DNA of 64,000 nucleotides from assembly GCF_008704655.1 (NCBI RefSeq), contig NZ_CP023688.1, forward strand, positions 4,030,001 through 4,094,000, read 5' to 3'. The stretch is from Streptomyces rimosus (lineage in GTDB: Bacteria; Actinomycetota; Actinomycetes; Streptomycetales; Streptomycetaceae). Both the position numbers and the translations under genes were made by a program. The notes beneath the pieces were generated by a model. The model was not told where the DNA came from and did not search any database. It saw nothing but the letters and a program-made list of their open reading frames with translations. Below, in pieces: positions 10,514 through 18,914 of this stretch. Position 1 is the stretch's first letter, and each line of letters begins with the position of its first letter.

Positions 10514-10722
10514 GGCGATGCCCGCCACACGGGCGGCAGTCCGTCCCACGGGCGGACGGCGTGCATTTACAGACAGCCTCTAGCCTGGGCGCCGGTAGAC
10601 TTTGCCCCGGTCTCGCCTGTCAAAGAAGTCATGCCGTCGGCCCGCGCAGCCCGTGAGCTGCGTGACCAAGGCATCTGCCGGGCGGCCTGCGGCACCGACA
10701 GACCTTGCGACGGAGGAGTGCA

Positions 10723-11877
10723 GTGGCAGCCAACGACCGGGCATCGTCGTCTGGTGGCAGGTCCGGTTGGGGGCCGCCCACCCGGAGGTCGGGCGACAGC
10801 GGCGGTACGGACAGCCTGATGCGGGCCTCGCTGAGCGCCGTGGCGCCCGGTACGGCGCTGCGTGACGGCCTGGAGCGCATCCTGCGCGGCAACACCGGCG
10901 GCCTGATCGTCCTGGGGTTCGACAAGACCGTCGAGTCGATGTGCACCGGCGGCTTCGTGCTGGACGTGGAGTTCTCGGCGACCCGGCTGCGCGAGCTGTG
11001 CAAGCTGGACGGCGCCCTGGTCCTGGACAAGGACATCACCAAGATCCTGCGGGCCGGAGTGCAGCTGGTCCCGGACGCCTCCATCCCCACCGAGGAGACC
11101 GGCACCCGCCACCGCACCGCCCAGCGCGTCTCGATACAGGCCGGTTTCCCGGTCGTCTCGGTCAGCCAGTCGATGCGCCTGATCGCGCTGTACGTCGACG
11201 GTGAGCGCCGCGTCCTGGAGGAGTCGGCGGCGATCCTCTCCCGCGCCAACCAGGCCCTGGCCACCCTGGAGCGCTACAAGCTCCGTCTGGACGAGGTCGC
11301 CGGCACCCTGTCAGCGCTGGAGATCGAGGACCTGGTCACGGTCCGGGACGTCACCGCGGTCGCGCAGCGGCTGGAGATGGTGCGCCGCATCGCGACCGAG
11401 ATCGCCGAGTACGTGGTCGAGCTGGGCACGGACGGCCGGCTGCTCTCCCTCCAGCTGGACGAGCTGATCGCGGGCGTCGAGCCGGAGCGCGAGCTGGTCG
11501 CGCGCGACTACGTCCCCGAGCCGACCGCCAAGCGCTCCCGTACGGTGCCCGAGGCGCTCTCCGAGCTGGACGCCCTCAGCCACGCCGAGCTGCTGGAACT
11601 GCCCATCGTGGCGCGCGCCCTGGGCTACAGCGGCTCGCCCGAGACGCTGGACTCGGCGGTCTCGCCGCGCGGCTTCCGGCTGCTGGCGAAGGTGCCGCGG
11701 CTGCCGGGCGCCGTCATCGACCGGCTGGTCGACCACTTCGGCGGGCTGCAGAAGCTGCTCGCGGCGAGCGTGGACGACCTCCAGGCGGTGGACGGCGTCG
11801 GCGAGGCCCGCGCCCGGTCCGTACGGGAAGGTCTGTCCCGGCTGGCGGAGTCGTCGATCCTCGAACGGTACGTGTAG
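10723..11877 (+). CDS. disA: DNA integrity scanning protein DisA (diadenylate cyclase)
   Basis: Makes c-di-AMP from two ATP and links DNA integrity to second-messenger signalling. In Streptomyces c-di-AMP controls osmotic balance and development. 384 residues. Catalytic DGA (96-98) and RHR (129-131, in [10 protein letters not shown]) motifs are intact; a linker and a C-terminal helix-hairpin-helix DNA-binding region ([15 protein letters not shown] ... [16 protein letters not shown]) follow. The GTG at 10723 was chosen because GGAGG is 6 nt upstream. A TAGACT element at 10596-10601 may be a -10 box, but no convincing -35 accompanies it. Confidence 0.97.
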   Translation: MAANDRASSSGGRSGWGPPTRRSGDSGGTDSLMRASLSAVAPGTALRDGLERILRGNTGGLIVLGFDKTVESMCTGGFVLDVEFSATRLRELCKLDGALVLDKDITKILRAGVQLVPDASIPTEETGTRHRTAQRVSIQAGFPVVSVSQSMRLIALYVDGERRVLEESAAILSRANQALATLERYKLRLDEVAGTLSALEIEDLVTVRDVTAVAQRLEMVRRIATEIAEYVVELGTDGRLLSLQLDELIAGVEPERELVARDYVPEPTAKRSRTVPEALSELDALSHAELLELPIVARALGYSGSPETLDSAVSPRGFRLLAKVPRLPGAVIDRLVDHFGGLQKLLAASVDDLQAVDGVGEARARSVREGLSRLAESSILERYV

Positions 11878-11922
11878 GGCTCACCGGCCGTACGCGCGGA
11901 GCCCGGACCGGTCCTCCGTCCC

Positions 11923-11950
11923 GCGTGCGGGCGCCCGTACGCCCGCACGC
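11923..11950. terminator. Stem-loop between convergent disA and epimerase genes
   Basis: Perfect 11-bp stem GCGTGCGGGCG / CGCCCGCACGC with a 6-nt loop, placed in the 104-bp gap between two convergent genes. It probably serves both. Confidence 0.65.
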
Positions 11951-11981
11951 CACCGGATCTCACCTCCCCCGCGCAGGAGTT

Positions 11982-12980
11982 TCATCCGCGCGGAATCTCA
12001 CCGCGCAAAAACGCCTCCTCCTTCTCCGGCGCCAGCCCGACCGGCTGCCCGGGCCGCAGCGGGGGCGGCCCGTCCAGCTCCTGGAGCCACGCCCAGGTGT
12101 CGGCCACCGTCTCCGCGACCGGCCGGCAGCGCAGCCCGGCGCCGAGCGCCTTGGCCGGGTTGCCGCGGTGGATGGCGTCGTACAGCTCGCCCGGCGGCAG
12201 CCAGACGGGCAGTTCCGTCCAGGGGGCCAGGCCCGCCGCGAGGATCTCCTCCGGTCCGCTCCAGCGCAGTTCGGCGTCCGATCCGGTGACCGCCACACAC
12301 GCCTCCAGCAGTTCGCCCATCGTGGCGTGCCCGGGTTCGCTGATGAGGTTGTACGGGCCACTCAGCCCGGTCTCCGCGGCGTGCAGGACCCATGCGGCCA
12401 GGTCACGGACGTCGATGTACTGAAGGCCCAGGTCCCGCGGGCCCGGCGCGAGCACCGGGCCGCCGCGGGCGATGCGCGTCAGCCACCAGGGAAGCCGGCC
12501 GATGTTCTCCCACGGCCCGAGGATCATCCCGGCGCGGGCCAGCACCGTGCGGTCCTCGCCGAAGGCCGCCAGCGCGGCCAGCTCGCCACCGCGCTTGTCC
12601 TCCGCGTACGCCACCGCTTCCGCGTCCGGTGAGCCGTCCACCAGGGGGCCGGCCTCGGTGTGCCCGGGTCCGGCCGGATGCCGGTACACCGAGCCGGTGG
12701 ACACGTACACGTACCGCCCGGCCCGGTCCGCGAGCAGCCGGGCCGCGTCGCGCACCGCGGTCGGCGCCCCGGCCCAGGTGTCCACGACGACGTCCCAGGT
12801 GCCGTCGGCGAGCGCGGTGAGGGTGGCCGCGTCGGTGCGGTCGCCGTGCACGACGGCCGTTCCCGGCACCGGGGCGTGCCGTCCCCGGTGGAAGACCGTG
12901 ACCTGCCAGCCGCGGGCCAGCGCGGCCTCGGTGACCGCGCGCCCCACGAACTCCGTTCCGCCCAGCATCAGTAGCTTCAT
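11982..12980 (-). CDS. NAD-dependent epimerase/dehydratase family protein
   Basis: 332-residue extended SDR-type protein. The N-terminal Rossmann motif is LLMLGGTEFVGRAV, the GxxxFxG variant seen in isoflavone-reductase-like and atypical SDRs. It is followed by DVVVDTWAG and YVYVSTGSVY; VAYAEDKRGGE around residue 145 could supply the Tyr/Lys pair. The substrate is unknown. It converges with disA and stands alone, with a 120-bp gap to the next gene on the same strand. Confidence 0.85.
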   Translation of the reverse strand: MKLLMLGGTEFVGRAVTEAALARGWQVTVFHRGRHAPVPGTAVVHGDRTDAATLTALADGTWDVVVDTWAGAPTAVRDAARLLADRAGRYVYVSTGSVYRHPAGPGHTEAGPLVDGSPDAEAVAYAEDKRGGELAALAAFGEDRTVLARAGMILGPWENIGRLPWWLTRIARGGPVLAPGPRDLGLQYIDVRDLAAWVLHAAETGLSGPYNLISEPGHATMGELLEACVAVTGSDAELRWSGPEEILAAGLAPWTELPVWLPPGELYDAIHRGNPAKALGAGLRCRPVAETVADTWAWLQELDGPPPLRPGQPVGLAPEKEEAFLRGEIPRG

Positions 12981-13100
12981 GCGGCCGACTGTGCCGGATC
13001 ATGGCCGGGCGGGCCATGGATGCACGCTCTCAGCGCAATCGACGCCGGAGCCGGGGGCGATGTCCGGCCACGTTCGAACGTCCGTCTTCCGGGCGGCGGT

Positions 13101-13928
13101 TCAGTCCTTGGCCAGTACGAACGACGCCCGCACCGCGGCCAGCCCGCCCACCTTGGCCTCGACCTGGTACGTACCGGGCCCGACCGGATCGGCCTGCGGC
13201 GTCGCGCACTCCGAGGTGCTGGGCCTGCGGTCCCACTCGACGGTCCGGGTGACCGAGCCGCCCGCCGGCACCTGTACGGGAGCGCTGCTGCCGCTGCCGG
13301 GCGGGCAGTCGCCGGAGGACCAGATCCGCTCGTCCTGGGAGGTCTCGGTTATGGTCAGCGCCGCATAGCCGCGGCCGAGGTCCACCTTGCAGGCGCTGTC
13401 GGCCGCGTTCTCGACCGTGACCTCGAACTTCGGCTTCTCGCCCGGCTCGTAGGTGTCCTTCAGGCTGCGCAGCTTCAACTTCGTGTCGTCCTGCGCGCAG
13501 TTCGGGAGCGCCGAGCCGGACGGTACGGTCACGGCGCCGCTGCCCACTCCTATGGGCGCGCCGCCGGAGCCCGAGGCGCCGCCGCTGCCGCCCGTACCAC
13601 CGCCGGAACCCGCGGCACCACCGTCCGAGCCGCCGGCGCCGCCGGAACCCGGGCCGGAGCCGCCGCTGCCGCCGCCCGACTCGTCGCGGCCGCCCGGCTT
13701 TTGGCTGTTCCCGGAATCCGTCGCGTTCGGCCCCGGCGTGATGGACGTGGCAGGACCCGGCGCGCCCTGCCCCTTGCCGTCGCCGCCGGCCTTGCCGTCG
13801 TCGCCGCTCCAGTTGAGGGCCCACACCACCAACAGGACGAGCAGGGCAAGGATGGCCAGCGCAACGGCCCTCCGCCGCCAGTAGATGGAGGAGGGAAGCG
13901 GCCCGATCGGATTGCGCAGAGATCCCAC
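13101..13928 (-). CDS. Membrane-anchored protein with Gly/Ser-rich linker and Ig-like outer domain
   Basis: 275 residues from GTG 13928 (VGSLRNPIGPLPSSIYWRRR). A short basic cytoplasmic tail precedes one membrane segment (about 20-40), then a linker of roughly 75 residues that is nearly all Gly, Ser and Ala, then a compact outer domain (SLKDTYEPGEKPKFEVTVEN ... GTYQVEAKVGG) with an immunoglobulin-like beta pattern and several cysteines. It looks like a wall-spanning tether carrying an adhesion or scaffold domain. I do not know its function. Its start region faces the divergent PAP2 phosphatase gene. Confidence 0.8.
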   Translation of the reverse strand: MGSLRNPIGPLPSSIYWRRRAVALAILALLVLLVVWALNWSGDDGKAGGDGKGQGAPGPATSITPGPNATDSGNSQKPGGRDESGGGSGGSGPGSGGAGGSDGGAAGSGGGTGGSGGASGSGGAPIGVGSGAVTVPSGSALPNCAQDDTKLKLRSLKDTYEPGEKPKFEVTVENAADSACKVDLGRGYAALTITETSQDERIWSSGDCPPGSGSSAPVQVPAGGSVTRTVEWDRRPSTSECATPQADPVGPGTYQVEAKVGGLAAVRASFVLAKD

Positions 13929-14157
13929 GCGGAAACTCTACGAGAGATCAGCTGTCACACCGGCCAGTACCCGCCGCACGAAGCTGCAACTTTTCAGATC
14001 ATCAGCACGGAAACGGGTCCCGCGCCGCCCGGGGCCGTGATCCCTTCGTGATCCCCGGCCGCCCGCACCCCCCGCCGGCCACCCCACTTTCGCCAGGGGC
14101 ACCCCTTGACGTTCGCCAGATGCAGCTTTGACGTAACAGTCCGTACCGTATGCGTTC

Positions 14158-14742
14158 ATGTACAGCACCGATCTCTATCGCGACGTCACCGACTTCGCGC
14201 ACGACACCCCTGGCTGGATTCATTCGCTGGCCGCCGGCGGCACGGAAGGCGGCATCCTGCTGCTCATGGCACTGGCCGTCGTCGGCTGGTGGCGGTCCCG
14301 AAAGGGGGAGGAGCGGCTGGTCGCGCTGGCGATCCTGGTGCCGATAGCCACGGCCGTCGCGTATCTGGTGAGTGAGATCGTCAAGAGCTTCGTGAACGAG
14401 GAACGGCCCTGCCGGGCCGTGGCGGGCGCCGCCGCCTCCATCGTCCCGTGCCCGCCGCAGGGCGACTGGTCCTTCCCCAGCAACCACTCCACGATCGCGG
14501 CGGCGCTGGCCGTCGGCATCGTGTTCGCTTGGCGCGCGCTGGCCTGGCTGGTGCTGCCGATCGCGTTGCTGACCGGCTTCTCGCGGGTGTTCGTCGGTGC
14601 GCACTACCCGCACGACGTGGTGGCGGGCCTGGCGCTCGGCACCCTGACCGCCACGCTGTGCGTGACGCTGCTCGCCGGGCCGCTGACCTCGCTGGTCGTC
14701 CGGCTGGCGGCGGGGCGCTGGAAGATATTGGTGCGGGCGTAG
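14158..14742 (+). CDS. PAP2-family membrane phosphatase
   Basis: 194 residues with several membrane helices and the three PAP2 signature motifs: KSFVNEERPCR (KxxxxxxRP), FPSNHS (PSxH variant) and SRVFVGAHYPHDVVAG (SRxxxxxHxxxD). Family members dephosphorylate undecaprenyl pyrophosphate or phospholipid phosphates at the membrane; an undecaprenyl-pyrophosphatase role in wall recycling is plausible but not proven. Two TTGACG hexamers (14106-14111 and 14128-14133) lie just upstream, but neither has a well-spaced -10. No ribosome binding site is evident, so a leaderless message is possible. Confidence 0.88.
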   Translation: MYSTDLYRDVTDFAHDTPGWIHSLAAGGTEGGILLLMALAVVGWWRSRKGEERLVALAILVPIATAVAYLVSEIVKSFVNEERPCRAVAGAAASIVPCPPQGDWSFPSNHSTIAAALAVGIVFAWRALAWLVLPIALLTGFSRVFVGAHYPHDVVAGLALGTLTATLCVTLLAGPLTSLVVRLAAGRWKILVRA

Positions 14743-14756
14743 CCCGCTTTCCGGCC

Positions 14757-14780
14757 GGGGGCGTCTCCGAGGACGCCCCC
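14757..14780. terminator. Stem-loop between PAP2 and PNPOx-like genes
   Basis: Nine-bp perfect stem GGGGGCGTC / GACGCCCCC with a 6-nt loop, in the gap of two convergent genes. Confidence 0.65.
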
Positions 14781-14794
14781 GCCGTTCCCGGTGG

Positions 14795-15277
14795 TTACGG
14801 CGCGTACCACTCCTCCTTGTGCCCGAAGCCGCGCCCGTTGTCGATCAACCGCAGCCAGTCCGGGCGGACTTCCCAAAGTGCGGTACGTTCCAGCGCCCCC
14901 GCGAGCCGGTCGTCGGCCGCGACGAAGGGGAAGCGCTCCAGATACGCACGCCACCCGGCCGCCCGGTCCGCTCCCGTCAGCCGGCGGCAGACGCCCCGGC
15001 CCTGCACCCCGGTGAGCGCGGTCCACTCCTGCCCGTCGCGCTGTGCCGTGAAGGCGACGCGGGCGCCGGGGCCGGTTCCGGCGGCCCGCGCGAAGGCCCT
15101 GCCGTGGCGGGTGGACTCTGCGGTGACGAGGACGAGCGAGGGCACCGGGCCGTCCGCCGTGGCGTACAGCACGGCGCACGCCTGCGGTCCCCCGTCGTCG
15201 GCGTAGGCGAGCGTCAGCGTCGTGTGCGCGGCCAGGGCCCGGCGGATCGTGGCCGGGCAGTCGCTTGCGGTGGTCAT
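14795..15277 (-). CDS. Pyridoxamine 5'-phosphate oxidase-like flavin-binding-fold protein
   Basis: 160 residues from ATG 15277 (MTTASDCPATIRRAL), chosen because GGGAG stands 7 nt upstream; a longer frame opens at 15310. The split-barrel pattern is visible: LTLAYADDGGPQACAVLYA, LVLVTAESTRHGRAFA, GARVAFTAQRDGQEWTALTG, then VCRRLTGAD. Family members bind FMN, F420 or heme and oxidise or reduce small substrates. The exact cofactor cannot be told. It is divergent from mutY, with 205 bp between their starts. Confidence 0.82.
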   Translation of the reverse strand: MTTASDCPATIRRALAAHTTLTLAYADDGGPQACAVLYATADGPVPSLVLVTAESTRHGRAFARAAGTGPGARVAFTAQRDGQEWTALTGVQGRGVCRRLTGADRAAGWRAYLERFPFVAADDRLAGALERTALWEVRPDWLRLIDNGRGFGHKEEWYAP

Positions 15278-15482
15278 CGCGGCTCTCCCGCCGGTCCGGT
15301 CGGCATCCACATCATGTGGACATCCTCACCCCGCGCGCCCCACGGGCCACGCACCGGGCCTCGTCACATCTCGTGAGAGGGCGCGGACCGGGCCGGACAT
15401 TCCGGCGAGCGGGTGGGCACTTCGTGGCGCGGGCCCGGTGCGTTTCACGGCGGAGCGCCGTCGTGCCAGGATCGGCAGTGCC

Positions 15483-16433
15483 ATGACTTCCACTCCTGCC
15501 GCCACCGGCGCCGCCCCTGTCACCGCCGCCGAAGAAGCCGCCCAAGGGGCCCGGCTGCACGGTCCCGTCACCGACTGGTTCGACGAGCACGCCCGCGATC
15601 TGCCCTGGCGCCGCCCCGAGGCGGGCGCCTGGGGCGTGATGGTGAGCGAGTTCATGCTGCAGCAGACGCCGGTCAGCAGAGTGCTGCCGGTGTACGAACA
15701 GTGGCTGGTGCGCTGGCCGCGCCCCGCCGACCTGGCGGCCGAGCCGCCCGGCGAGGCGGTGCGCGCCTGGGGCCGCCTGGGCTACCCGCGTCGCGCGCTG
15801 CGCCTGCACGCCGCCGCCTCCGCGATACAGGAGCGCCACGGCGGCGACGTACCGCGCGAGCACGCCCAGCTCCTCGCGCTGCCCGGCGTCGGCGAGTACA
15901 CGGCGGCGGCCGTGGCCTCCTTCGCGTACGGGCAGCGGCACGCCGTACTGGACACCAACGTCCGCCGGGTCTTCGCGCGCGCGGTCGGCGGCCGGCAGTA
16001 CCCGCCGAACGCCACCACCGCCGCCGAACGCAAGCTGGCCCGCGCGCTGCTGCCCGAGGACGAGCCGCTCGCGGCGAAGTGGGCCGCCGCCACGATGGAG
16101 CTGGGCGCGCTGGTGTGCACCGCCCGCAGCCCGGAGTGTGTGCGCTGCCCGATCTCGTCGCAGTGCACCTGGCGGCTGGCGGGTTCACCCGCGCACGACG
16201 GCCCCCCGCGCCGCGGCCAGACGTACGCCGGTACGGACCGCCAGGTGCGCGGCAAGCTCCTCGCCGTCCTGCGCGAGGCGGTCGGGCCTGTGCCCCAGGC
16301 CGTACTGGACGCGGTGTGGGACGAGCCGGTGCAGCGCGCGCGGGCGCTGGACGGTCTGGTCGCGGACGGCCTCGTGGAGCCGCTGGCGGGCGGCCAGTAC
16401 CGCCTGCCGCTCGGGCGCGGCGCGTCCTCATGA
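15483..16433 (+). CDS. mutY: A/G-specific adenine glycosylase MutY
   Basis: Removes adenine mispaired with 8-oxoguanine. 316 residues from ATG 15483. Catalytic Glu56 is in SEFMLQQT and the Asp in AVLDTNVRR (157); the helix-hairpin-helix is LPGVGEYTAAA (133-143). The 4Fe-4S ligands are Cys 212, 219, 222 and 228 (CX6CX2CX5C). The C-terminal MutT-like 8-oxoG recognition domain is reduced to a short stretch, as is usual in actinobacterial MutY. Confidence 0.96.
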   Translation: MTSTPAATGAAPVTAAEEAAQGARLHGPVTDWFDEHARDLPWRRPEAGAWGVMVSEFMLQQTPVSRVLPVYEQWLVRWPRPADLAAEPPGEAVRAWGRLGYPRRALRLHAAASAIQERHGGDVPREHAQLLALPGVGEYTAAAVASFAYGQRHAVLDTNVRRVFARAVGGRQYPPNATTAAERKLARALLPEDEPLAAKWAAATMELGALVCTARSPECVRCPISSQCTWRLAGSPAHDGPPRRGQTYAGTDRQVRGKLLAVLREAVGPVPQAVLDAVWDEPVQRARALDGLVADGLVEPLAGGQYRLPLGRGASS

Positions 16434-16789
16434 CGGGTGTGTGACGACGGACGGCTGTGTGACGACGGCCGTGTGACAGCTGACCCCTGTGCGCCGGGTG
16501 CCGGATGACGCCTCCGTGACGCCCGGTGCCCCGCCGCCCGCCCGGCCCGCGGCCCATGGCTCTTCCGGCCTCCCCCGCCGTCCCTCGCAAGAAGGACACG
16601 GGCCGGGACCCGGTCCGTCGCAGGTATGACACCCGGCCCGCTGTTACACAACCGACGGTTTTCCGTGCACTGCCTGTGGGGCCGACGCACATTACGCCGC
16701 AACACCCCCTCCGTAGCGTCTTCCTCGTGCTGGAGGTGACCACCGGCACGGTCAACGTGGGGAATCGCAAGCGGATCGGAGGCGTCGGG
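16434..16789. other. Non-coding region upstream of sigE with short tandem repeats
   Basis: 356 bp with no credible gene. The left end carries copies of GTGTGACGACGG (first copies within 16436-16480). The right end holds a possible promoter and the sigE ribosome binding site GGAGG (16778-16782, 7 nt before the ATG). In S. coelicolor the sigE promoter is activated by phosphorylated CseB, so a CseB site is expected here; I cannot define it. Confidence 0.5.
16692..16719 (+). promoter_or_regulatory. Candidate sigE promoter
   Basis: TTACGC (16692-16697), 16-nt spacer, TAGCGT (16714-16719), about 70 bp ahead of the sigE start. Only a moderate match to the vegetative consensus; the S. coelicolor counterpart depends on CseB. 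Confidence 0.3.
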
Positions 16790-17341
16790 ATGGCGACCAG
16801 CGGCGGCAAGGTACTGGACTTCGAAGAGTACGTGCGTACGCGGCAGGAGGCCCTGCTGCGCAGCGCCCGGCGCCTGGTGCCCGACCCGGTCGACGCCCAG
16901 GACCTGCTCCAGACGGCCCTGGTCCGCACCTACGGGCGCTGGGACGGCATCGCCGACAAGTCGCTGGCCGACGCGTATCTGCGCCGGGTCATGATCAACA
17001 CCCGTACGGAGTGGTGGCGCGCCCGCAAGCTGGAGGAGGTGCCTACCGAGCAGCTCCCGGACGCCAGCGTCGACGACGGCACCGAGCAGCGCGCCGACCG
17101 GGCCCTGCTGATGGACATCCTCGGGGTGCTCGCGCCCAAGCAGCGCAGCGTCGTCGTGCTGCGACACTGGGAGCAGATGAGCACCGAGGAGACCGCGGCG
17201 GCGCTGGGCATGTCCACCGGTACGGTCAAGAGCACGCTGCACCGGGCACTGGCCCGGCTGCGCCAGGAACTGGAGAATCGCGACATCGACGCGCGGATGC
17301 TGGAGCGCGGCGAGCAGGAGCGGGAGCGGTGCGCGGCCTGA
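16790..17341 (+). CDS. sigE: ECF sigma factor SigE (cell-envelope stress)
   Basis: 183-residue extracytoplasmic-function sigma factor directing the cell-envelope stress response (wall biosynthesis genes) in Streptomyces. Region 2 (EEYVRTRQEALLRSARRLV ... AQDLLQTALVRTYGRWDG) and region 4 (LAPKQRSVVVLRHWEQMSTE, then TAAALGMSTGTVKSTLHRAL) match S. coelicolor SigE closely from memory. The ATG at 16790 was chosen for the GGAGG 7 nt upstream. It is the first gene of sigE-cseA-cseB-cseC; no separate anti-sigma gene is present, in keeping with control by the CseBC two-component system. Confidence 0.95.
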   Translation: MATSGGKVLDFEEYVRTRQEALLRSARRLVPDPVDAQDLLQTALVRTYGRWDGIADKSLADAYLRRVMINTRTEWWRARKLEEVPTEQLPDASVDDGTEQRADRALLMDILGVLAPKQRSVVVLRHWEQMSTEETAAALGMSTGTVKSTLHRALARLRQELENRDIDARMLERGEQERERCAA

Positions 17342-18186
17342 CCGGCTGCGACACCGGCGGCTTGGCCAGAGGGACTGTGAGCGGGAGCGGTTTGACCAGG
17401 AACAGGTTGGCCGGAGGCGGGACGGCCGGGAGCGCGCCGGCCGCCCGGTGCCGGCCGAAAGGGCTGGGGCCGGGCCCGGGACGCCCGGCCTCCGAACGGC
17501 TCCGCCCGAAACACACGGCACGGCTCCGGTCCCGGCGGACCGGAGCCTTCCGCACGACCACCGGAGCGGCCATCGCATCGATGGCCGCCCTCTCGCTGTT
17601 GCTGGCCGGGTGCAATCCGGGCGGCGAGGGCGTACGGACCGAGGGTTCGGCGAGCAGCACCCCGGCGCCCAAGGGCCGCTCCGCCCAGGCGCCGTCCCCG
17701 TCCCCCTCCGCCTCGGTCGCGTACCGGAAGGTCGACGCGGTGGACCTGATGAAGCACGACCCGAAGGTCGGCGCGGACGTCAAGAAGTCCCTCGCCAAGC
17801 CCTGCGCCGCGGACGAGTACCCGGTCGAGGTGACCTACGCCAAGCTCACCGGCAGCAAGGACCCCGATGTCGTGGTCAACGTGATGACCTGCGCGGATTC
17901 GGTCGGCATCGGCAGTTACGTCTACCGCAAGGACGGCGGGGACTACGACAATGTCTTCGCCAACGAGCAGCCCTCGGTGTACGCCAGCGTCAACAAGGGC
18001 GAGCTGGAGGTCTCCAAACAGACCTACAACTCCGACGACAACCTGTGCTGCGCTTCCGGCGAGGATGTGATGACCTACCGCTGGACGGGTAGCCGCTTCG
18101 TCGAGTACGCCCGGTACCACACCGACTACAGCAAGACCGGGGGCACCGAGCCCGCGCCCGCGGACCCGACCGGACCGGAGGATTGA
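17329..18186 (+). CDS. cseA: CseA-like lipoprotein, negative modulator of the SigE system
   Basis: Lipoprotein expected to dampen CseC signalling from outside the membrane. The lipobox LLLAGC is clear near 17600, followed by a Ser/Pro/Gly linker and a globular domain with AYRKVDAVDLMKHDPKVG, DVVVNVMTCADSVGIGSYVY and DDNLCCASGEDVMTYRW. The start is uncertain: GTG 17329 has AGGAG upstream and overlaps sigE by 13 bp, but puts about 90 residues before the lipid Cys, far more than a signal peptide. GTG 17376 is little better. A GC-rich hairpin at 17423-17443 lies in the doubtful segment. Confidence 0.85.
   Translation: MRGLTGCDTGGLARGTVSGSGLTRNRLAGGGTAGSAPAARCRPKGLGPGPGRPASERLRPKHTARLRSRRTGAFRTTTGAAIASMAALSLLLAGCNPGGEGVRTEGSASSTPAPKGRSAQAPSPSPSASVAYRKVDAVDLMKHDPKVGADVKKSLAKPCAADEYPVEVTYAKLTGSKDPDVVVNVMTCADSVGIGSYVYRKDGGDYDNVFANEQPSVYASVNKGELEVSKQTYNSDDNLCCASGEDVMTYRWTGSRFVEYARYHTDYSKTGGTEPAPADPTGPED
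17423..17443 (+). terminator. Possible attenuator between sigE and cseA
   Basis: Seven-bp stem CGGCCGG / CCGGCCG with a 7-nt loop, 80 bp past the sigE stop. In S. coelicolor most sigE transcripts end just after sigE; this hairpin could do that here. It lies inside the longest cseA reading frame, which argues for a later cseA start. Confidence 0.35.
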
Positions 18187-18195
18187 GAACACCGC

Positions 18196-18906
18196 ATGGC
18201 CGATACCCATGTCCTCTTCGTCGAGGACGACGACGTCATCCGCGAGGCGACGCAGCTCGCCCTGGAGCGGGACGGCTTCGTGGTCACCGCCATGCCCGAC
18301 GGCCTGGCGGGACTGGAGGCGTTCCGCGCCGACCGGCCGGACATCGCCCTGCTGGACGTGATGGTGCCGGGCCTGGACGGGGTCAGCCTGTGCCGCCGCA
18401 TCCGTGACGAGTCGACCGTGCCGGTGATCATGCTGTCGGCGCGCGCGGACTCCATCGACGTGGTGCTCGGCCTGGAGGCCGGCGCCGACGACTATGTGAC
18501 CAAGCCGTTCGACGGCGCCGTGCTGGTGGCCCGGATCCGCGCGGTGCTGCGCCGCTTCGGGCACGCCTCGGGCCCGGACGGCTCGCACGCCGCCGGGTCG
18601 GAGGCGGCCGAGCCCGCCGAGGCCGTGCTGCGCTTCGGTGACCTGGAGGTCGACACGGAGGGCATGGAGGTGCGCAAAGGCGGCCGGCCGGTCGCGCTGA
18701 CGCCCACCGAGATGCGCCTGCTGCTGGAGTTCTCGAACTCGCCCGGCACGGTCCTCTCCCGCGACCGGCTGCTGGAGCGGGTGTGGGACTACGGCTGGGG
18801 TGGTGACACCCGGGTCGTGGACGTCCATGTACAGCGGCTGCGCGGCAAGATCGGCCAGGACCGGATCGAGACCGTCCGCGGCTTCGGATACAAGCTGAGA
18901 GGCTGA
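18196..18906 (+). CDS. cseB: Response regulator CseB (OmpR family)
   Basis: 236 residues. Receiver domain with acidic pocket FVEDDDVIREA, phospho-acceptor Asp54 (ALLDVMVPGLDG), and conserved Lys103 in TKPF. The C-terminal winged helix has VALTPTEMRLLLEF, WGGDTRVVDVHVQRLRGKIG and VRGFGYKL. Phosphorylated by CseC, it activates the sigE promoter. It begins 9 bp after the cseA stop and ends 8 bp before cseC, so the three are co-transcribed. Confidence 0.95.
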   Translation: MADTHVLFVEDDDVIREATQLALERDGFVVTAMPDGLAGLEAFRADRPDIALLDVMVPGLDGVSLCRRIRDESTVPVIMLSARADSIDVVLGLEAGADDYVTKPFDGAVLVARIRAVLRRFGHASGPDGSHAAGSEAAEPAEAVLRFGDLEVDTEGMEVRKGGRPVALTPTEMRLLLEFSNSPGTVLSRDRLLERVWDYGWGGDTRVVDVHVQRLRGKIGQDRIETVRGFGYKLRG

Positions 18907-18914
18907 CTCCTGCG

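Noticed and set aside
10566-10601. disA promoter TTTACA ... TAGACT
   Set aside because: Spacing of 24 bp is too long for a vegetative promoter; TAGACT may be a -10 but its -35 is not identifiable.
14106-14157. Direct repeats TTGACG upstream of the PAP2 gene as a PHO box
   Set aside because: Only GTTCGCC resembles the GTTCACC unit, and the repeats are 22 bp apart rather than 11.
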